Shown: positions 1-31,640, counted from the stretch's first letter. The stretch is DNA of 64,000 nt from Leptospira alstonii serovar Sichuan str. 79601 (GCF_000347175.1 NZ_ANIK01000028.1:218544-282543), one strand, 5' to 3'. Notes: generated by a model not told the origin, from the letters alone. Made by a program: numbers and translations.

Positions 1-799
<799 letters not shown>

Positions 800-814
800 C
801 CCAGATTCTGCACG

Positions 815-847
<33 letters not shown>

Positions 848-890
848 GTCACATTGGATTTCGATAAGTCCGTAAGTGAGGAGATCCTAG

Positions 891-2201
<1,311 letters not shown>

Positions 2202-2382
2202 AAGCCCGCCTCAAAACTTTCCACTTGAGGTTCACGCAAGACATATTACAACATTAGAAACCGTTTTTTAGACGACTTCTAAAGGTTTTGGAAAATTTTC
2301 AACTCTAAACGCGAAAAATGAATATTCGGTTTTTATGATAAACAAACGGACAAAGACGGATCTTTCAAAAAGCTTCTGTCAA
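2202..2382. other. Convergent intergenic gap without a clear gene
   Basis: This 181-base gap separates the ends of the GT4 and GT9 genes. It holds a 6-bp inverted repeat (CCTCAA at 2209-2214 with TTGAGG at 2225-2230), which could help end transcription of the GT4 gene, but there is no following T-run, so a terminator is not firmly supported. No convincing coding sequence was seen. Confidence 0.35.
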
Positions 2383-4055
<1,673 letters not shown>

Positions 4056-4169
4056 TGTGCGATAAGCCAGAAAATCAAGAGAAAAGCACGGAAAGAAACG
4101 CGATTCAAAGATGAGGCATTGAGAAATTCTTTACTTTATCGTCCTATTAAATAGAGTCACCAACGTTTT

Positions 4170-5942
<1,773 letters not shown>

Positions 5943-6552
5943 AAGAAACTCCTGAAGCCTTGCGGATTCCTTTTTGTAATTGGATCTCCATTCCTCGCTT
6001 CCGGAAGGTCCTACCGTGTTCGTAAGAGCAAAGAACGAATAAAGAGGGATCTGAAAATCATGACAAACTTTTGCGAGTCCGAAACATTCCATATTCTCAA
6101 AGCCCAGGTCGTGATCTCTTAGATATTCCAGAGCTTTTCCGGAAACGTTTTCAATCGTAATCGAACCGGTAGCGTTCGTTTTTGAAACCAGAATTTCTTC
6201 TACGGATTCGAACTCGAAAGAATGAGGGAACACAAACGAGTCGGGAACGATCTCCGGAACTCGGATTCTTCTTTCGATTTTTCCGAGTTCTTGATTTTCA
6301 AACTGAAACGAGAACCCGAATCGATTTTTCCAAAAACTAGGATGCATCCAAGGATACACTCCGGCAGAACCTATAAATAAAATATTGGAGGGGAGTGTCA
6401 GATCTTTACTTATGCGATTTAATAAAAAACTTTGAAGCCGTAAACCCGCTTGTAAATTTCCGATTCCACAAACGGAAACGGCAAATTTTCCGTCCTTCGA
6501 AATCAGATCCGATTCTTCTTCGATCGCGGAACAAATTAATGTTTTTGAATGT

Positions 6553-8490
<1,938 letters not shown>

Positions 8491-8501
8491 ACGATTTTTT
8501 T

Positions 8502-9518
<1,017 letters not shown>

Positions 9519-9570
9519 TAAATTCCAACTTTTTTTTGGAAACCTGTCCTAAAAGGTCCTAGCTCTTCCG

Positions 9571-9620
9571 AAAAATGTGGGAACTCCCACAGGTTCTTGG
9601 AGAATTTGGGACAAGCTCTT
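9571..9620. repeat. Dispersed intergenic repeat, copy 1 (GTGGGAACTCCCAC type)
   Basis: Between argC and recA. It contains the near-palindrome GTGGGAACTCCCAC (9577-9590; 6-bp arms GTGGGA/TCCCAC) followed by TTGGGACAAGCTC (9606-9618). The same two modules recur at 12118-12165, with partial copies at 11985-12064 and 34437-34495. It can fold on either strand; function unknown. Confidence 0.75.
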
Positions 9621-9663
9621 GGTTTCTTAAGAAAGATTTTAATTTGGGGAAGATACTGTAACT

Positions 9664-9722
<59 letters not shown>

Positions 9723-9728
9723 GTTTGT

Positions 9729-10829
<1,101 letters not shown>

Positions 10830-10838
10830 GTTTTTTGC

Positions 10839-10866
10839 CTCCTTCCTTTACGGTTCCCGGAAGGAG
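10839..10866 (-). promoter_or_regulatory. Hairpin sequestering the recA ribosome binding site
   Basis: A perfect 8-bp inverted repeat: 10839-10846 pairs with 10859-10866, loop of 12 bases. In the recA mRNA the 3' arm is GGAAGGAG, the core of the Shine-Dalgarno, and the 5' arm CUCCUUCC is its exact complement. When folded it would hide the start region of recA. The structure is seen directly; a regulatory role is inference. Confidence 0.6.
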
Positions 10867-10959
10867 ATCCGTGTCGCATCAGCGGCAACCCTTTTTTAAG
10901 TATAATTCCCAATCCGGACAAAAATAGGATTTGCGGACCTAAAAAACGAATCAGTTTCG

Positions 10960-11001
<42 letters not shown>

Positions 11002-11004
11002 GAG

Positions 11005-11863
<859 letters not shown>

Positions 11864-11984
11864 AAAGTCCTCATATTACATAAGTTTAATTATTATCTAA
11901 AAGCTCGAAACCGAAAATTCCCGTTTGTATTAAAACGATTTCGATAGGTTTATATTGCCGACCATTAAAGCTTTGTTTCAAGAG

Positions 11985-12064
11985 ATTGTCCCAAAACCTC
12001 GAAGGAAATTTGCTGGAGTTCCCACGTATTAGATGTCAGCGATTAGGGATCAGATGTCAGGGTT
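11985..12064. repeat. Dispersed intergenic repeat, copy 2 (composite)
   Basis: Contains TTGTCCCAAAAC (the complement of the TTTTGGGACAA module), then GGAGTTCCCACGTATTAG and GATGTCAGCGATTAGGGATC, ending in CAGATGTCAGGG. The order 'GGAGTTCCCACGT, TTAG, GTCAG, AGGGATCAGAT' matches the copy at 34437-34495. No gene in this stretch. Confidence 0.7.
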
Positions 12065-12117
12065 AAAATTTTTTCGATTTTATCCATAACGGCCCGGAAG
12101 AGATCCAGCTTATCATC

Positions 12118-12165
12118 GTTTAAAAACGTAGGAGTTCCCACATTTTCAGGTTTTGGGACAAGCTC
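12118..12165. repeat. Dispersed intergenic repeat, copy 3
   Basis: AACGTAGGAGTTCCCACA (from 12125) followed by TTTTCAGG and TTTTGGGACAAGCTCC (12151-12166). Same modules and same spacing style as the copy at 9571-9620. It lies in the gap between the unknown gene at 11051-11863 and the small ORFs at 12187-12470. Confidence 0.72.
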
Positions 12166-12186
12166 CAAGTATTTTTCAGAGAAATG

Positions 12187-12282
12187 CTACTGAAAAAGGA
12201 CTTGACCGTTCCATTTGAAAACGAGTTCGACGAAATCCTTTTTAGAACCCTCTAATTTAAACGTGTAAAAACGTGCTCTCAT
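12187..12282 (-). CDS. Very small ORF (31 aa), coupled to the ORF before it
   Basis: ATG at 12280-12282 overlaps the TGA of the 63-codon ORF as ATGA. The 31-residue product MRARFYTFKLEGSK... ends at TAG 12187-12189. It may be the remnant of a longer gene. I do not recognise it; the overlap with the preceding ORF is the only positive sign of coding. Confidence 0.22.
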   Translation of the reverse strand: MRARFYTFKLEGSKKDFVELVFKWNGQVLFQ

Positions 12283-12470
12283 CTCATCACTTTCGGATCA
12301 TCGGATTTAAAATGGATACGGACCTCCGCAAAAAAATGAGGATCAAGATGAAGGCGAGTTTTCGATTTATCAATGTATTTGTGTAGACTCATGTCTTTTG
12401 ATCCGAATCGTTGATCTATCATCATATCAGCAGTGTTCTCGTAGAAAGACGTTGCGGTTAAAGCCGACAC
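12279..12470 (-). CDS. Small ORF (63 aa) of unknown function, possibly a gene remnant
   Basis: Starts at GTG 12468-12470 (the frame is closed by TGA just upstream) and reads 63 residues, MSALTATSFYENTADMMIDQ and on to a charged end. It has no strong ribosome binding site and no recognised domain. Its stop overlaps the start of a 31-codon ORF as ATGA, the arrangement of small two-gene modules such as toxin-antitoxin pairs, but no such family can be identified. A decayed gene is equally possible. It sits in an otherwise repeat-filled region. Confidence 0.25.
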   Translation of the reverse strand: MSALTATSFYENTADMMIDQRFGSKDMSLHKYIDKSKTRLHLDPHFFAEVRIHFKSDDPKVMR

Positions 12471-12665
12471 TTTAAGTTTCCGATTCGTTCAAACTTTCCT
12501 AGATCGAATTCATGTTACTTGACGTTTTTTTTATAAATGAAGGATCGATTTCGGAAATCATTCCAACATAGGAGCTTAACCTAATTTCCATCCATCGACC
12601 ATTTTCTCCTATACAAGAGAAGAATCTTTGAAATAATCATAGAAATCGATTTTTAGGTTTTTATC

Positions 12666-13055
12666 ATGTCCGACTGTCCTCTCTGCAAGTTCCATCAGTC
12701 CGGTGATCGCTCCGAAATTCTCATGAAATTCGGAGAGTTTTCGGTACGCCACTGCGAAGAAGAAAAAAGGCTCAAAGGTTATCTTTACATCGAACCTCGT
12801 TCGCATTGGACTTCTTACCGGGATTGGACAACGGATTCGTTTTCCGATTTCGGAAAGGCTCTTGAGTTTGCAACATCCTGGATTTATAAAAATTATTCTC
12901 CCGTTAAGGTTTATACCGTCACCGTTTCGGAAATGGTTCCTCACATGCACTTTCATCTGATCCCGAGGTATTCCGACGATTTAAAAGGAATCGACTATAT
13001 CCGGCTCGCTTTGCAGGGAAAATTACCCGAACATAACTACATTCGAGATTTATAA
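12666..13055 (+). CDS. HIT-family hydrolase/transferase
   Basis: 129 residues. The histidine triad H-M-H-F-H (His93, His95, His97) in VPHMHFHLIPR defines the HIT superfamily, enzymes that split or transfer nucleoside monophosphates (for example from Ap4A or adenylated amines). The N-terminal C-P-L-C, with a downstream His, matches the zinc-binding site of many bacterial HIT proteins. Cytosolic, no signal peptide. It begins the rightward gene run that continues with the lipoprotein 38 bases later. The exact substrate is unknown. Confidence 0.85.
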   Translation: MSDCPLCKFHQSGDRSEILMKFGEFSVRHCEEEKRLKGYLYIEPRSHWTSYRDWTTDSFSDFGKALEFATSWIYKNYSPVKVYTVTVSEMVPHMHFHLIPRYSDDLKGIDYIRLALQGKLPEHNYIRDL

Positions 13056-13093
13056 TGTTTTCTTTTTGAAATTTTAAGAAGGGGAGGAAGTTT

Positions 13094-13471
13094 ATGAAAG
13101 TTTTGAGACGGAAAAACATTCTGTGTATAGCGATTGTTTCTTTTTTGCTGGGCGGTTGTATCTATAGGGACATTCGAGTTCCCGGACTCAGTACGAACTT
13201 CACTCAATACGTTTTGAACTCGGATGATTTTCAAATTTTAGGAACGGTGGAAACCGAAGGAGTTTACACTTCTTGGTTTTTACTTTGGGTTACGGGTGAA
13301 ACCGGTTACAGAGAATTGCTGGATAAATCCAAGGCACTCGGCGGAGACGAGATCATCAACTACCGTTTCGAAGTCGAAGAAACGAGTATTCTTCTGATCG
13401 TTTGGAATCGAATCAAATGGAAAGCGACCGCTCACGCGATCAAATACAGGGAAAAAATCAAGAAACCTTGA
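13094..13471 (+). CDS. Small putative lipoprotein
   Basis: 125 residues. Basic start MKVLRRKN, a hydrophobic core and the lipobox L-L-G-G-C (Cys22) indicate signal peptidase II processing. The mature part of about 104 residues has an alpha/beta-like pattern (ILGTVETEGVYTSW, then LLDKSKALGGDEIINYRF) reminiscent of small lipoproteins with YbjQ/TRL-like repeats, but the family is not certain. A strong GGGGAGG ribosome binding site lies 6-7 bases before the ATG. Probably membrane-anchored on the periplasmic side or outer membrane. It is followed by tldD after 49 bases. Confidence 0.75.
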   Translation: MKVLRRKNILCIAIVSFLLGGCIYRDIRVPGLSTNFTQYVLNSDDFQILGTVETEGVYTSWFLLWVTGETGYRELLDKSKALGGDEIINYRFEVEETSILLIVWNRIKWKATAHAIKYREKIKKP

Positions 13472-13520
13472 TCAAAAAGAACTACGGACTCCGAACTTCT
13501 TAGGAGTCTAAAAGGATAGA

Positions 13521-16237
<2,717 letters not shown>

Positions 16238-16312
16238 TCCGGTTTTTCGCTTGCGCCTCTTTTGAGCCCGAGGTTTTCTTTCCGAAACATACAAACGATT
16301 CGGGAGAAAACC

Positions 16313-22039
<5,727 letters not shown>

Positions 22040-22092
22040 GTTGCGAGTTATATCATCAAAGCGGAGAAGACAGGGTTATTCAAAAGACAAAA

Positions 22093-22140
22093 AAGGGGCG
22101 GAGGTTTCTCCCTATGACGCGCCCCTTAGGAAGCGTCATA
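22093..22140. repeat. Interlocked inverted repeats after the alpha-2-macroglobulin gene
   Basis: AAGGGGCG (22093-22100) pairs with CGCCCCTT (22120-22127), and TATGACGC (22113-22120) pairs with GCGTCATA (22133-22140); the two hairpins share bases and exclude each other. The 17-mer GCGCCCCTTAGGAAGCG (22119-22135) is found again at 42936-42952, so this is part of a dispersed repeat and not only a terminator. Confidence 0.6.
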
Positions 22141-22200
22141 CTAAGTTTTTTGCGATCGCGTTACGCGTCTTTCAGATGGGCCAAAGATGTGGGCGATTTT

Positions 22201-22491
22201 TCAAGTGTTCCGACGTTTCAAGTGGCGAGTGGTTAGGATTTTAAATGCAGAACATGCGGCTGTTCCTAATTCCTAGCTACTCGTCCCTAACATCTAAAAC
22301 GCAAGTGTTCCGATAGAAGGTATACTTTTTACTTGCAAAAAGTATGATTTTATGATAGAGAAAAGTCTCCTGAGTCTTCCCACCTCCTATTTCGCGACCC
22401 GTAGGAGGCGAAATAGAATTTCTTTCCCCACCACCTACAATCAGGGTTGGGTGGCCGATTTTTTACGGAGGATTGTCGGAATTCCGACTCA
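22201..22491. repeat. Dispersed repeat block between alpha-2-macroglobulin and PBP1C genes
   Basis: Contains CAAGTGTTCCGA twice (22202, 22302), the complement of a GCGTTTTAGATGTTAGGGA module (22283-22302), and a copy of a longer repeat (22302-22491) shared with 43123-43278: a hairpin ATACTTTTT/AAAAAGTAT, then AGAGAAAAG, CTTCCCACC, a C-rich stretch and GTCGGAATTCCGAC. This copy also has a private 9-bp inverted repeat CTATTTCGC/GCGAAATAG (22387-22395, 22408-22416). The open frame from 22352 that runs into PBP1C is not conserved as protein. Confidence 0.75.
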
Positions 22492-22528
22492 GTTTTCCGC
22501 AGCTTCGAATCATTTGCGGGGCGTTTCT

Positions 22529-24634
22529 ATGAGCCGCTTATATGCTACCGTAATAGTTATCCTCAAGAAAAAACGACTCCTATTTTACTGTATCAGTATA
22601 TTCTTGTATTCAAATATTCTTTTTTCCGAAGGAGTTCCGTCTTATCGGGAGATTCGAAATTCGTATCATTCCTCGGACGGAACCATTCTGGATCTGCACG
22701 GAAGATTTTTACAGACCGTTCGCCTCGACTCCAGAGAAAGAAAACTTGCTTGGACGGAAGAGGGGGAAATTCCGGAGACCTTGCTGTTTTCCTTGTTCTT
22801 ACAGGAAGACAAACGATTCTTCGAACATTCGGGAGTGGACCGACTTGCAATTTTAGGCGCGGTGAAGGATCGAATCCTAGGAAACTCAAAACGAGGAGCG
22901 AGTACTCTTTCCATGCAACTTGCGGGAATCTTTCTAGGAACGAAACCGGGCAGCAGAAGTATTTTTGACAAATGGGAACAGATGAACCTGGCTCAAAAAC
23001 TCGAAGAAACTTGGACGAAAAATGAAATCGTAACCGGATATCTGAATCTGACTCAGTTTCGAGGAGAATTGAGAGGACTTAGAGCGGCCAGCCGAGGTCT
23101 TTTTCAAAAAGAACCATCCGCGTTAAGCGACACCGAATCCATTCTTCTCGTAGCGATGCTTCCGTTTCCGAGAGCCAAGGCTGCAACCTTGGCAAAAAGG
23201 AGTTGTATTCTCGCCAAAAAAATCGGACGAGAGGATCTCTGTGATTCTTTTGAAAACGTAGCAAAGATTGCAACATCCAAGATCACAGGGCTTCCATCCA
23301 CGGAGGGAATCGCGTTTCACGCGGCTCAGAAAATCTTCAAAGAAAATTCTGGGATTCTTTTCAGGGACGCAAAAGTAAGAACTACCTTGGACTTCGATCT
23401 TCAATGGAAAGTCACGGAACTTGCAAAAAATAACATAGACGGACTGAAGAAACAGAACGTGTCCGAAACCGGAATCCTCGTTATCGAGAATACATCCGGA
23501 GCGATACTCGCATACGTAGGAAATCTTCCGGAAAGTTCTTCCTTTTATGTGGATGCGATCCAGTCCAAAAGACAGGCCGGCTCCACTCTCAAACCGTTTT
23601 TATACGCACTCGCATTTGAAAAGGAAGTATTAAAACCGAATTCGATTTTGGACGACAGCCCAGCGGAATGGAACGCGGTTTCGGGCATTTACAAACCCGG
23701 AAATTACAGCAATGTATATCACGGAAACGTACAGGCAAAATTTGCGTTGGCTTCTTCGTTGAATATTCCCGCGGTTCACGTATTGGATCTTGTAAGTGTT
23801 CCCGATTTTGTTCAGAGTCTGCGGGAACTGGGTTTTAGCGGACTTGAGAGGGCGGACTTTTACGGATCTTCTCTCGCACTCGGAAGCGCGGACGTCACTT
23901 TGTTCGAATTGACAAACGCATACAGAACTCTTGCGAACGGAGGAGTTTCTTCTAAACCGACGTTCGACCCGTCCGAGGCAAGGCAAACTCTTTCGGAAAA
24001 TTTTCAGGAGGGAAATCTCTGGAGCAGAATTTATTCCAAAGAATCCGCTGACACGTTATCCGAAATACTTTCCAACCGAGAATACAGGTCCCTTTCCTTC
24101 GGTCTGAACAATCATCTGAGTACACGATTTTTTACGGCGGTTAAAACGGGAACCTCTCAAGACATGCGGGACAACTGGTGTGTGGGTTATTCGAAAAGAT
24201 ATACCGTAGGAGTTTGGGTCGGAAACATGAACGGCAGTCCGATGTGGGATGTGAGCGGGATCACCGGAGCGGCTCCGATTTGGAACGCGGTGATGAATCT
24301 CTTACAAGAAAGAGAACAACACCCGGACAATCGATTTTTAGAAACCTTACGAGATTTACCTGTGCGCCAAGTTTCGTCTTCTATTTCTAAAATTTTGCTT
24401 CCCGGAAATGAAACCATATATGCGCTCGACCCTGACATTCCAGAAGGAAGGCAAAAACTTCGTTTTTTGGCGTCCGTATTTACGTCCGGATTAAGATGGA
24501 TCTTGGACGGTAAAGAAATGCAAGAAGCAAAAGAGAAAGACGTGTTCTGGAAACCGGAGCGTGGATTTCATATTCTTTCGTTACGGGACAAGACCGGAAA
24601 AATCATCGACAGTGTCGTTTTTGAAGTCAGATAG
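22529..24634 (+). CDS. pbpC: Penicillin-binding protein 1C
   Basis: 701 residues from ATG 22529; upstream in-frame codons fall in a dispersed repeat, and MSRLYATVIVILKKKRLLFYC then starts with a typical membrane anchor. The transglycosylase (GT51) domain holds the catalytic Glu93 in Q-E-D-K-R-F-F and a variant RGASTLSMQ. The transpeptidase has S352-T-L-K, S410-L-N and K539-T-G, all intact. The C-terminal BiPBP_C-like domain (about 640-700) marks the PBP1C subgroup. It polymerises and cross-links peptidoglycan on the periplasmic side. It follows the alpha-2-macroglobulin gene, its usual genomic partner, but with 489 bases of repeats between. Confidence 0.93.
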   Translation: MSRLYATVIVILKKKRLLFYCISIFLYSNILFSEGVPSYREIRNSYHSSDGTILDLHGRFLQTVRLDSRERKLAWTEEGEIPETLLFSLFLQEDKRFFEHSGVDRLAILGAVKDRILGNSKRGASTLSMQLAGIFLGTKPGSRSIFDKWEQMNLAQKLEETWTKNEIVTGYLNLTQFRGELRGLRAASRGLFQKEPSALSDTESILLVAMLPFPRAKAATLAKRSCILAKKIGREDLCDSFENVAKIATSKITGLPSTEGIAFHAAQKIFKENSGILFRDAKVRTTLDFDLQWKVTELAKNNIDGLKKQNVSETGILVIENTSGAILAYVGNLPESSSFYVDAIQSKRQAGSTLKPFLYALAFEKEVLKPNSILDDSPAEWNAVSGIYKPGNYSNVYHGNVQAKFALASSLNIPAVHVLDLVSVPDFVQSLRELGFSGLERADFYGSSLALGSADVTLFELTNAYRTLANGGVSSKPTFDPSEARQTLSENFQEGNLWSRIYSKESADTLSEILSNREYRSLSFGLNNHLSTRFFTAVKTGTSQDMRDNWCVGYSKRYTVGVWVGNMNGSPMWDVSGITGAAPIWNAVMNLLQEREQHPDNRFLETLRDLPVRQVSSSISKILLPGNETIYALDPDIPEGRQKLRFLASVFTSGLRWILDGKEMQEAKEKDVFWKPERGFHILSLRDKTGKIIDSVVFEVR

Positions 24635-24686
24635 TTTTTCTCTTGCAGGGAACCGCCTTCAAGTTAGAATCAATCCAAGACTTCTC

Positions 24687-25484
<798 letters not shown>

Positions 25485-25485
25485 G

Positions 25486-26679
<1,194 letters not shown>

Positions 26680-26777
26680 GCAAATATAAAAAATCGCGCG
26701 AATCTCACGTTATAATATAAAAAATTCTGCAAGTTAATTTTGTTTTCACACTCAATCGCTTTCGCATTGATTATGCG
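26680..26777. other. Convergent A/T-rich gap
   Basis: 98 bases between the ends of the VWA gene and panE. A/T-rich with no stable hairpin or gene that I can see; transcription from both sides ends somewhere here. Confidence 0.4.
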
Positions 26778-27692
26778 CTAATCCGCTCTTAATTTTAAAA
26801 GGGAGTAGAGAGTTTGAATATACGGAATTTCTAAACCGTTTTTCTCGCCGATTCTAATCGCGTTTCCCAAAATTGCCTCCGATTCCAAGGGCCTTCCCGC
26901 TTCGAAATCCAAAAGCATACTTGTCTTATACGGTTTCATGACTTCGGTCATTCGAATCAAGATTTCGATCTGAGTTTCCGGAATTTCCGCGCCGTCGAGT
27001 TTGGAAAGTTTTTGAACTTCTTTCATGATTTCGATTACGAGCAACCGGCTCGTAGGCTCCGCTAAAATTTCGGAGGTGTTTTTTCCTCCCGAAAGCACGC
27101 TGATCGGATTGAAGGGCGCGTTCCACATCAATTTTTTCCAACGAGCTTGTCGAATCGTTTCCGTGTTTTCAGTCGGAACTCCGACCTGATTCCAAAGTGC
27201 GACGAGTTTTTCGCAAATCGGAGAAGGATTTCGATTCCAAGATCCGATCGTCAATTCTCCATAATCCAAATGAAGAATTTTTCCCTCGCCGAGACGATTG
27301 GCACAAACAAAGGCCAGGCCGCTTAAAATTTCGTTGTTCGGGTAAAGGGATAAAACGGGTTCTTCGATATCGATCCCATTTTGCAAAAGTAAAATCGGCA
27401 AATCGTTCGGAATGGATTTTCCTAAGATCGTTTCCAGACGAACTTCGGGAAGACATTTTAGGCAATTGAGGATTAGATCGTATTCTTTTAAATTTTTAGG
27501 AACCGTTTCAAAAATTCGGTTCGCTTTATAACGGAAATCTCCCCAGGAAGGGCTTTCGATTTGAAAACCGTTCTTTTCCAATTCGGAAAAATTTCTTCGA
27601 ACCCAAAAATCGATCTTACAACCGGCTTGCGCAAGTTTACCGGCGTAAAGTCCGGCAATGGCTCCGGTCCCTAAGACTAAAATTCGAAACAA
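26778..27692 (-). CDS. panE: 2-dehydropantoate 2-reductase family protein
   Basis: 304 residues. The N-terminal Rossmann motif G-T-G-A-I-A-G-L-Y-A-G binds NADPH; RQARWKKLMWNAPFNPISVL includes the catalytic lysine and Asn found in ketopantoate reductases; KPYKTSMLLDFEAGRPLESEAI carries the C-terminal substrate-binding E-x-D/E region. It reduces ketopantoate to pantoate in CoA synthesis. The start is TTG at 27690-27692, right after the preceding gene's stop, the only place that keeps the nucleotide-binding start. Other ApbA-family 2-oxoacid reductases remain possible. Confidence 0.85.
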   Translation of the reverse strand: MFRILVLGTGAIAGLYAGKLAQAGCKIDFWVRRNFSELEKNGFQIESPSWGDFRYKANRIFETVPKNLKEYDLILNCLKCLPEVRLETILGKSIPNDLPILLLQNGIDIEEPVLSLYPNNEILSGLAFVCANRLGEGKILHLDYGELTIGSWNRNPSPICEKLVALWNQVGVPTENTETIRQARWKKLMWNAPFNPISVLSGGKNTSEILAEPTSRLLVIEIMKEVQKLSKLDGAEIPETQIEILIRMTEVMKPYKTSMLLDFEAGRPLESEAILGNAIRIGEKNGLEIPYIQTLYSLLKLRAD

Positions 27693-27693
27693 A

Positions 27694-27894
27694 CTATCCG
27701 GCCTGAGAGAATTTTCTTTCTATTTTTTTTAGAATTTCGGTGATCGCCTGAACGTAGCCGTCGTAAACTCCCCGGTCGTATTCCCCGAGAGAGCGGTAAT
27801 TCAAACTTTGCATTTCTTTCAGGTGATTTCGTAATTCCTCGTCCACGTAGTTTTTGCGAATATAAAGAGTTTCAAACACTTTCGGATGCACCAT
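27694..27894 (-). CDS. Small unknown protein (66 aa)
   Basis: MVHPKVFETLYIRKNYVDEE..., charged and predicted helical, no signal peptide or membrane span. AGAGG four bases before ATG supports translation. Ends one base before the panE start and begins 27 bases after the metallopeptidase gene in the same direction, so it belongs to the same leftward run. Family not recognised. Confidence 0.6.
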   Translation of the reverse strand: MVHPKVFETLYIRKNYVDEELRNHLKEMQSLNYRSLGEYDRGVYDGYVQAITEILKKIERKFSQAG

Positions 27895-27921
27895 TTACCT
27901 CTTTTTTCGAATATAAAGAAT

Positions 27922-28671
27922 TCAACGTAAAATTGTTCTTAGGAAAAATTCTGATTTTAACCACGTATTGGCCCGTTTGTAATCGGCGAATTTTTTTTCG
28001 AAAGTTTTGAATTCCTTTCCGTGGATGATATTTCTTCCTTTTTTCCTGGAAACCGGAAAATGAACGTGCAACAGTTCGTGAAACACGATGTATTCTAAAA
28101 CAAAATCCGGAACGGATTCAAGAGATAAAACGGGGTTGATTACGATCATCTTATGCGTCGGGTCGTAATGCCCGAGTCTTGTGATCGACTTGGATTTTCC
28201 CCAAAAAATCTCCAGATCGGAAAGATCGATTTTCAAATACGATTCGTTAATCCTTTCTAGAATTTCCCTAAGTTGTCCGTTTTGCTCGGAGGATCGTTGG
28301 ACTTTCTTACGGTTTTTGTTCGTATTACTTTTTTGTGCGGAATGATTTTCGTAAAATTTTCGAATCGTGGATTCCAAGTTATCCGGAATCGGCCGTTTTA
28401 GTAATTTATACAGGAGAAGATCGATCACCGCTTCCAAGTTTTTCGGTTCCGATTTCAAATAGGAGGAATGAATCCTGAATTCGAGTTTTTCCGAGGAGAT
28501 CCGAATGGAACTTCCTAGATTGGAATAGGGATAAAATTTAGCTCCGATTTTTTTCCCGTCCAAAATTTTTCCACCCGGAAGTTTACAAAATTCGAATATT
28601 CTTTTTTCTAAAAAACTCAGCGCGGAGGATTCTTCAATTTCTTCGCTGTGTTTTTCGAATGCGGAAAACAT
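27922..28671 (-). CDS. SprT/YgjP-like zinc metallopeptidase
   Basis: 249 residues. The zinc-binding motif H-E-L-L-H (His198-His202) with a third His in the segment IIHGKEFKTFEKKF is typical of SprT/WLM/YgjP-like (M48/DUF45) minigluzincins. The N-terminal part is basic and includes a low-complexity stretch of Lys/Asn/Arg near residues 112-125. No signal peptide, so likely cytosolic. Substrate unknown; SprT-type enzymes in other organisms act on DNA-protein crosslinks, and the neighbouring helicase would fit a DNA-repair role, but that is inference. Confidence 0.78.
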   Translation of the reverse strand: MFSAFEKHSEEIEESSALSFLEKRIFEFCKLPGGKILDGKKIGAKFYPYSNLGSSIRISSEKLEFRIHSSYLKSEPKNLEAVIDLLLYKLLKRPIPDNLESTIRKFYENHSAQKSNTNKNRKKVQRSSEQNGQLREILERINESYLKIDLSDLEIFWGKSKSITRLGHYDPTHKMIVINPVLSLESVPDFVLEYIVFHELLHVHFPVSRKKGRNIIHGKEFKTFEKKFADYKRANTWLKSEFFLRTILR

Positions 28672-28677
28672 GAATTT

Positions 28678-31169
<2,492 letters not shown>

Positions 31170-31255
31170 GGATAGCAGCTCCAAAGGGGATAAAATCGAA
31201 ATTCTGGTAGGAATCGGTTAGAGAAATACCGGAATCAGGGTCGTTTTCAGAGTAA

Positions 31256-31280
31256 ATTGAGCGGTAGCGTTTAGCTCAAT
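31256..31280 (-). terminator. Possible weak terminator after the 115-aa gene
   Basis: A 7-bp inverted repeat ATTGAGC/GCTCAAT (31256-31262 and 31274-31280) with an 11-base loop. On the minus strand it lies 13 bases after the stop of the gene at 31293-31640 and is followed by a T/A-rich but not pure T stretch. Confidence 0.35.
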
Positions 31281-31292
31281 CAGAATTTTATT

Positions 31293-31640
31293 TTAGAATT
31301 TGGAATCGTAGTGAAAATCCAATTTGGCTTGCTCGCGTTCTCTGAGAAAGGTTTCGATTCGATTGGATAGAAAGAACCAGGAATCCTGAACAAAAATTTC
31401 ATGAAACCGGGCGGAAAATTGGAGATAATCTTTTTCTGCGAGCCTTGAATCTCCGGTATGATCCAAGAGTAGGTTGTAAGAAATGACTAAAACATTTTTT
31501 TCAAGACTATAAGCGAGGGAAGTTTCTAAAACTTTCTGGGGTTCTTGAACCGGAATTTTTCTTTTTAATCCGTTCTTTGTTACGAACAGAGACGGTTGAT
31601 CCAATTTTGAAGGGATTATTGCTCCTGAATATATTTTCAT
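31293..31640 (-). CDS. Unknown small protein (115 aa)
   Basis: MKIYSGAIIPSKLDQPSLFV..., mixed alpha/beta composition without signal peptide or membrane span. AGGAAAGAGC directly before the ATG is a good ribosome binding site. A segment LNKIETFLRERE-like near the end may be helical. Family not recognised. It has its own 240-base upstream gap and a weak terminator, so probably a single-gene unit. A second frame upstream (from 31728) is also open but is not convincing. Confidence 0.55.
   Translation of the reverse strand: MKIYSGAIIPSKLDQPSLFVTKNGLKRKIPVQEPQKVLETSLAYSLEKNVLVISYNLLLDHTGDSRLAEKDYLQFSARFHEIFVQDSWFFLSNRIETFLREREQAKLDFHYDSKF

Noticed and set aside
22093..22127. Strong hairpin as terminator of the alpha-2-macroglobulin gene
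   Set aside because: No T-run follows on the + strand, and the sequence is part of a repeated module, so I list it as a repeat.
22352..22528. The PBP1C frame stays open upstream from ATG 22352
   Set aside because: This stretch lies in a dispersed repeat also found at 43123-43278 in a non-coding context, and the encoded sequence is not signal-like. ATG 22529 begins a typical membrane anchor.
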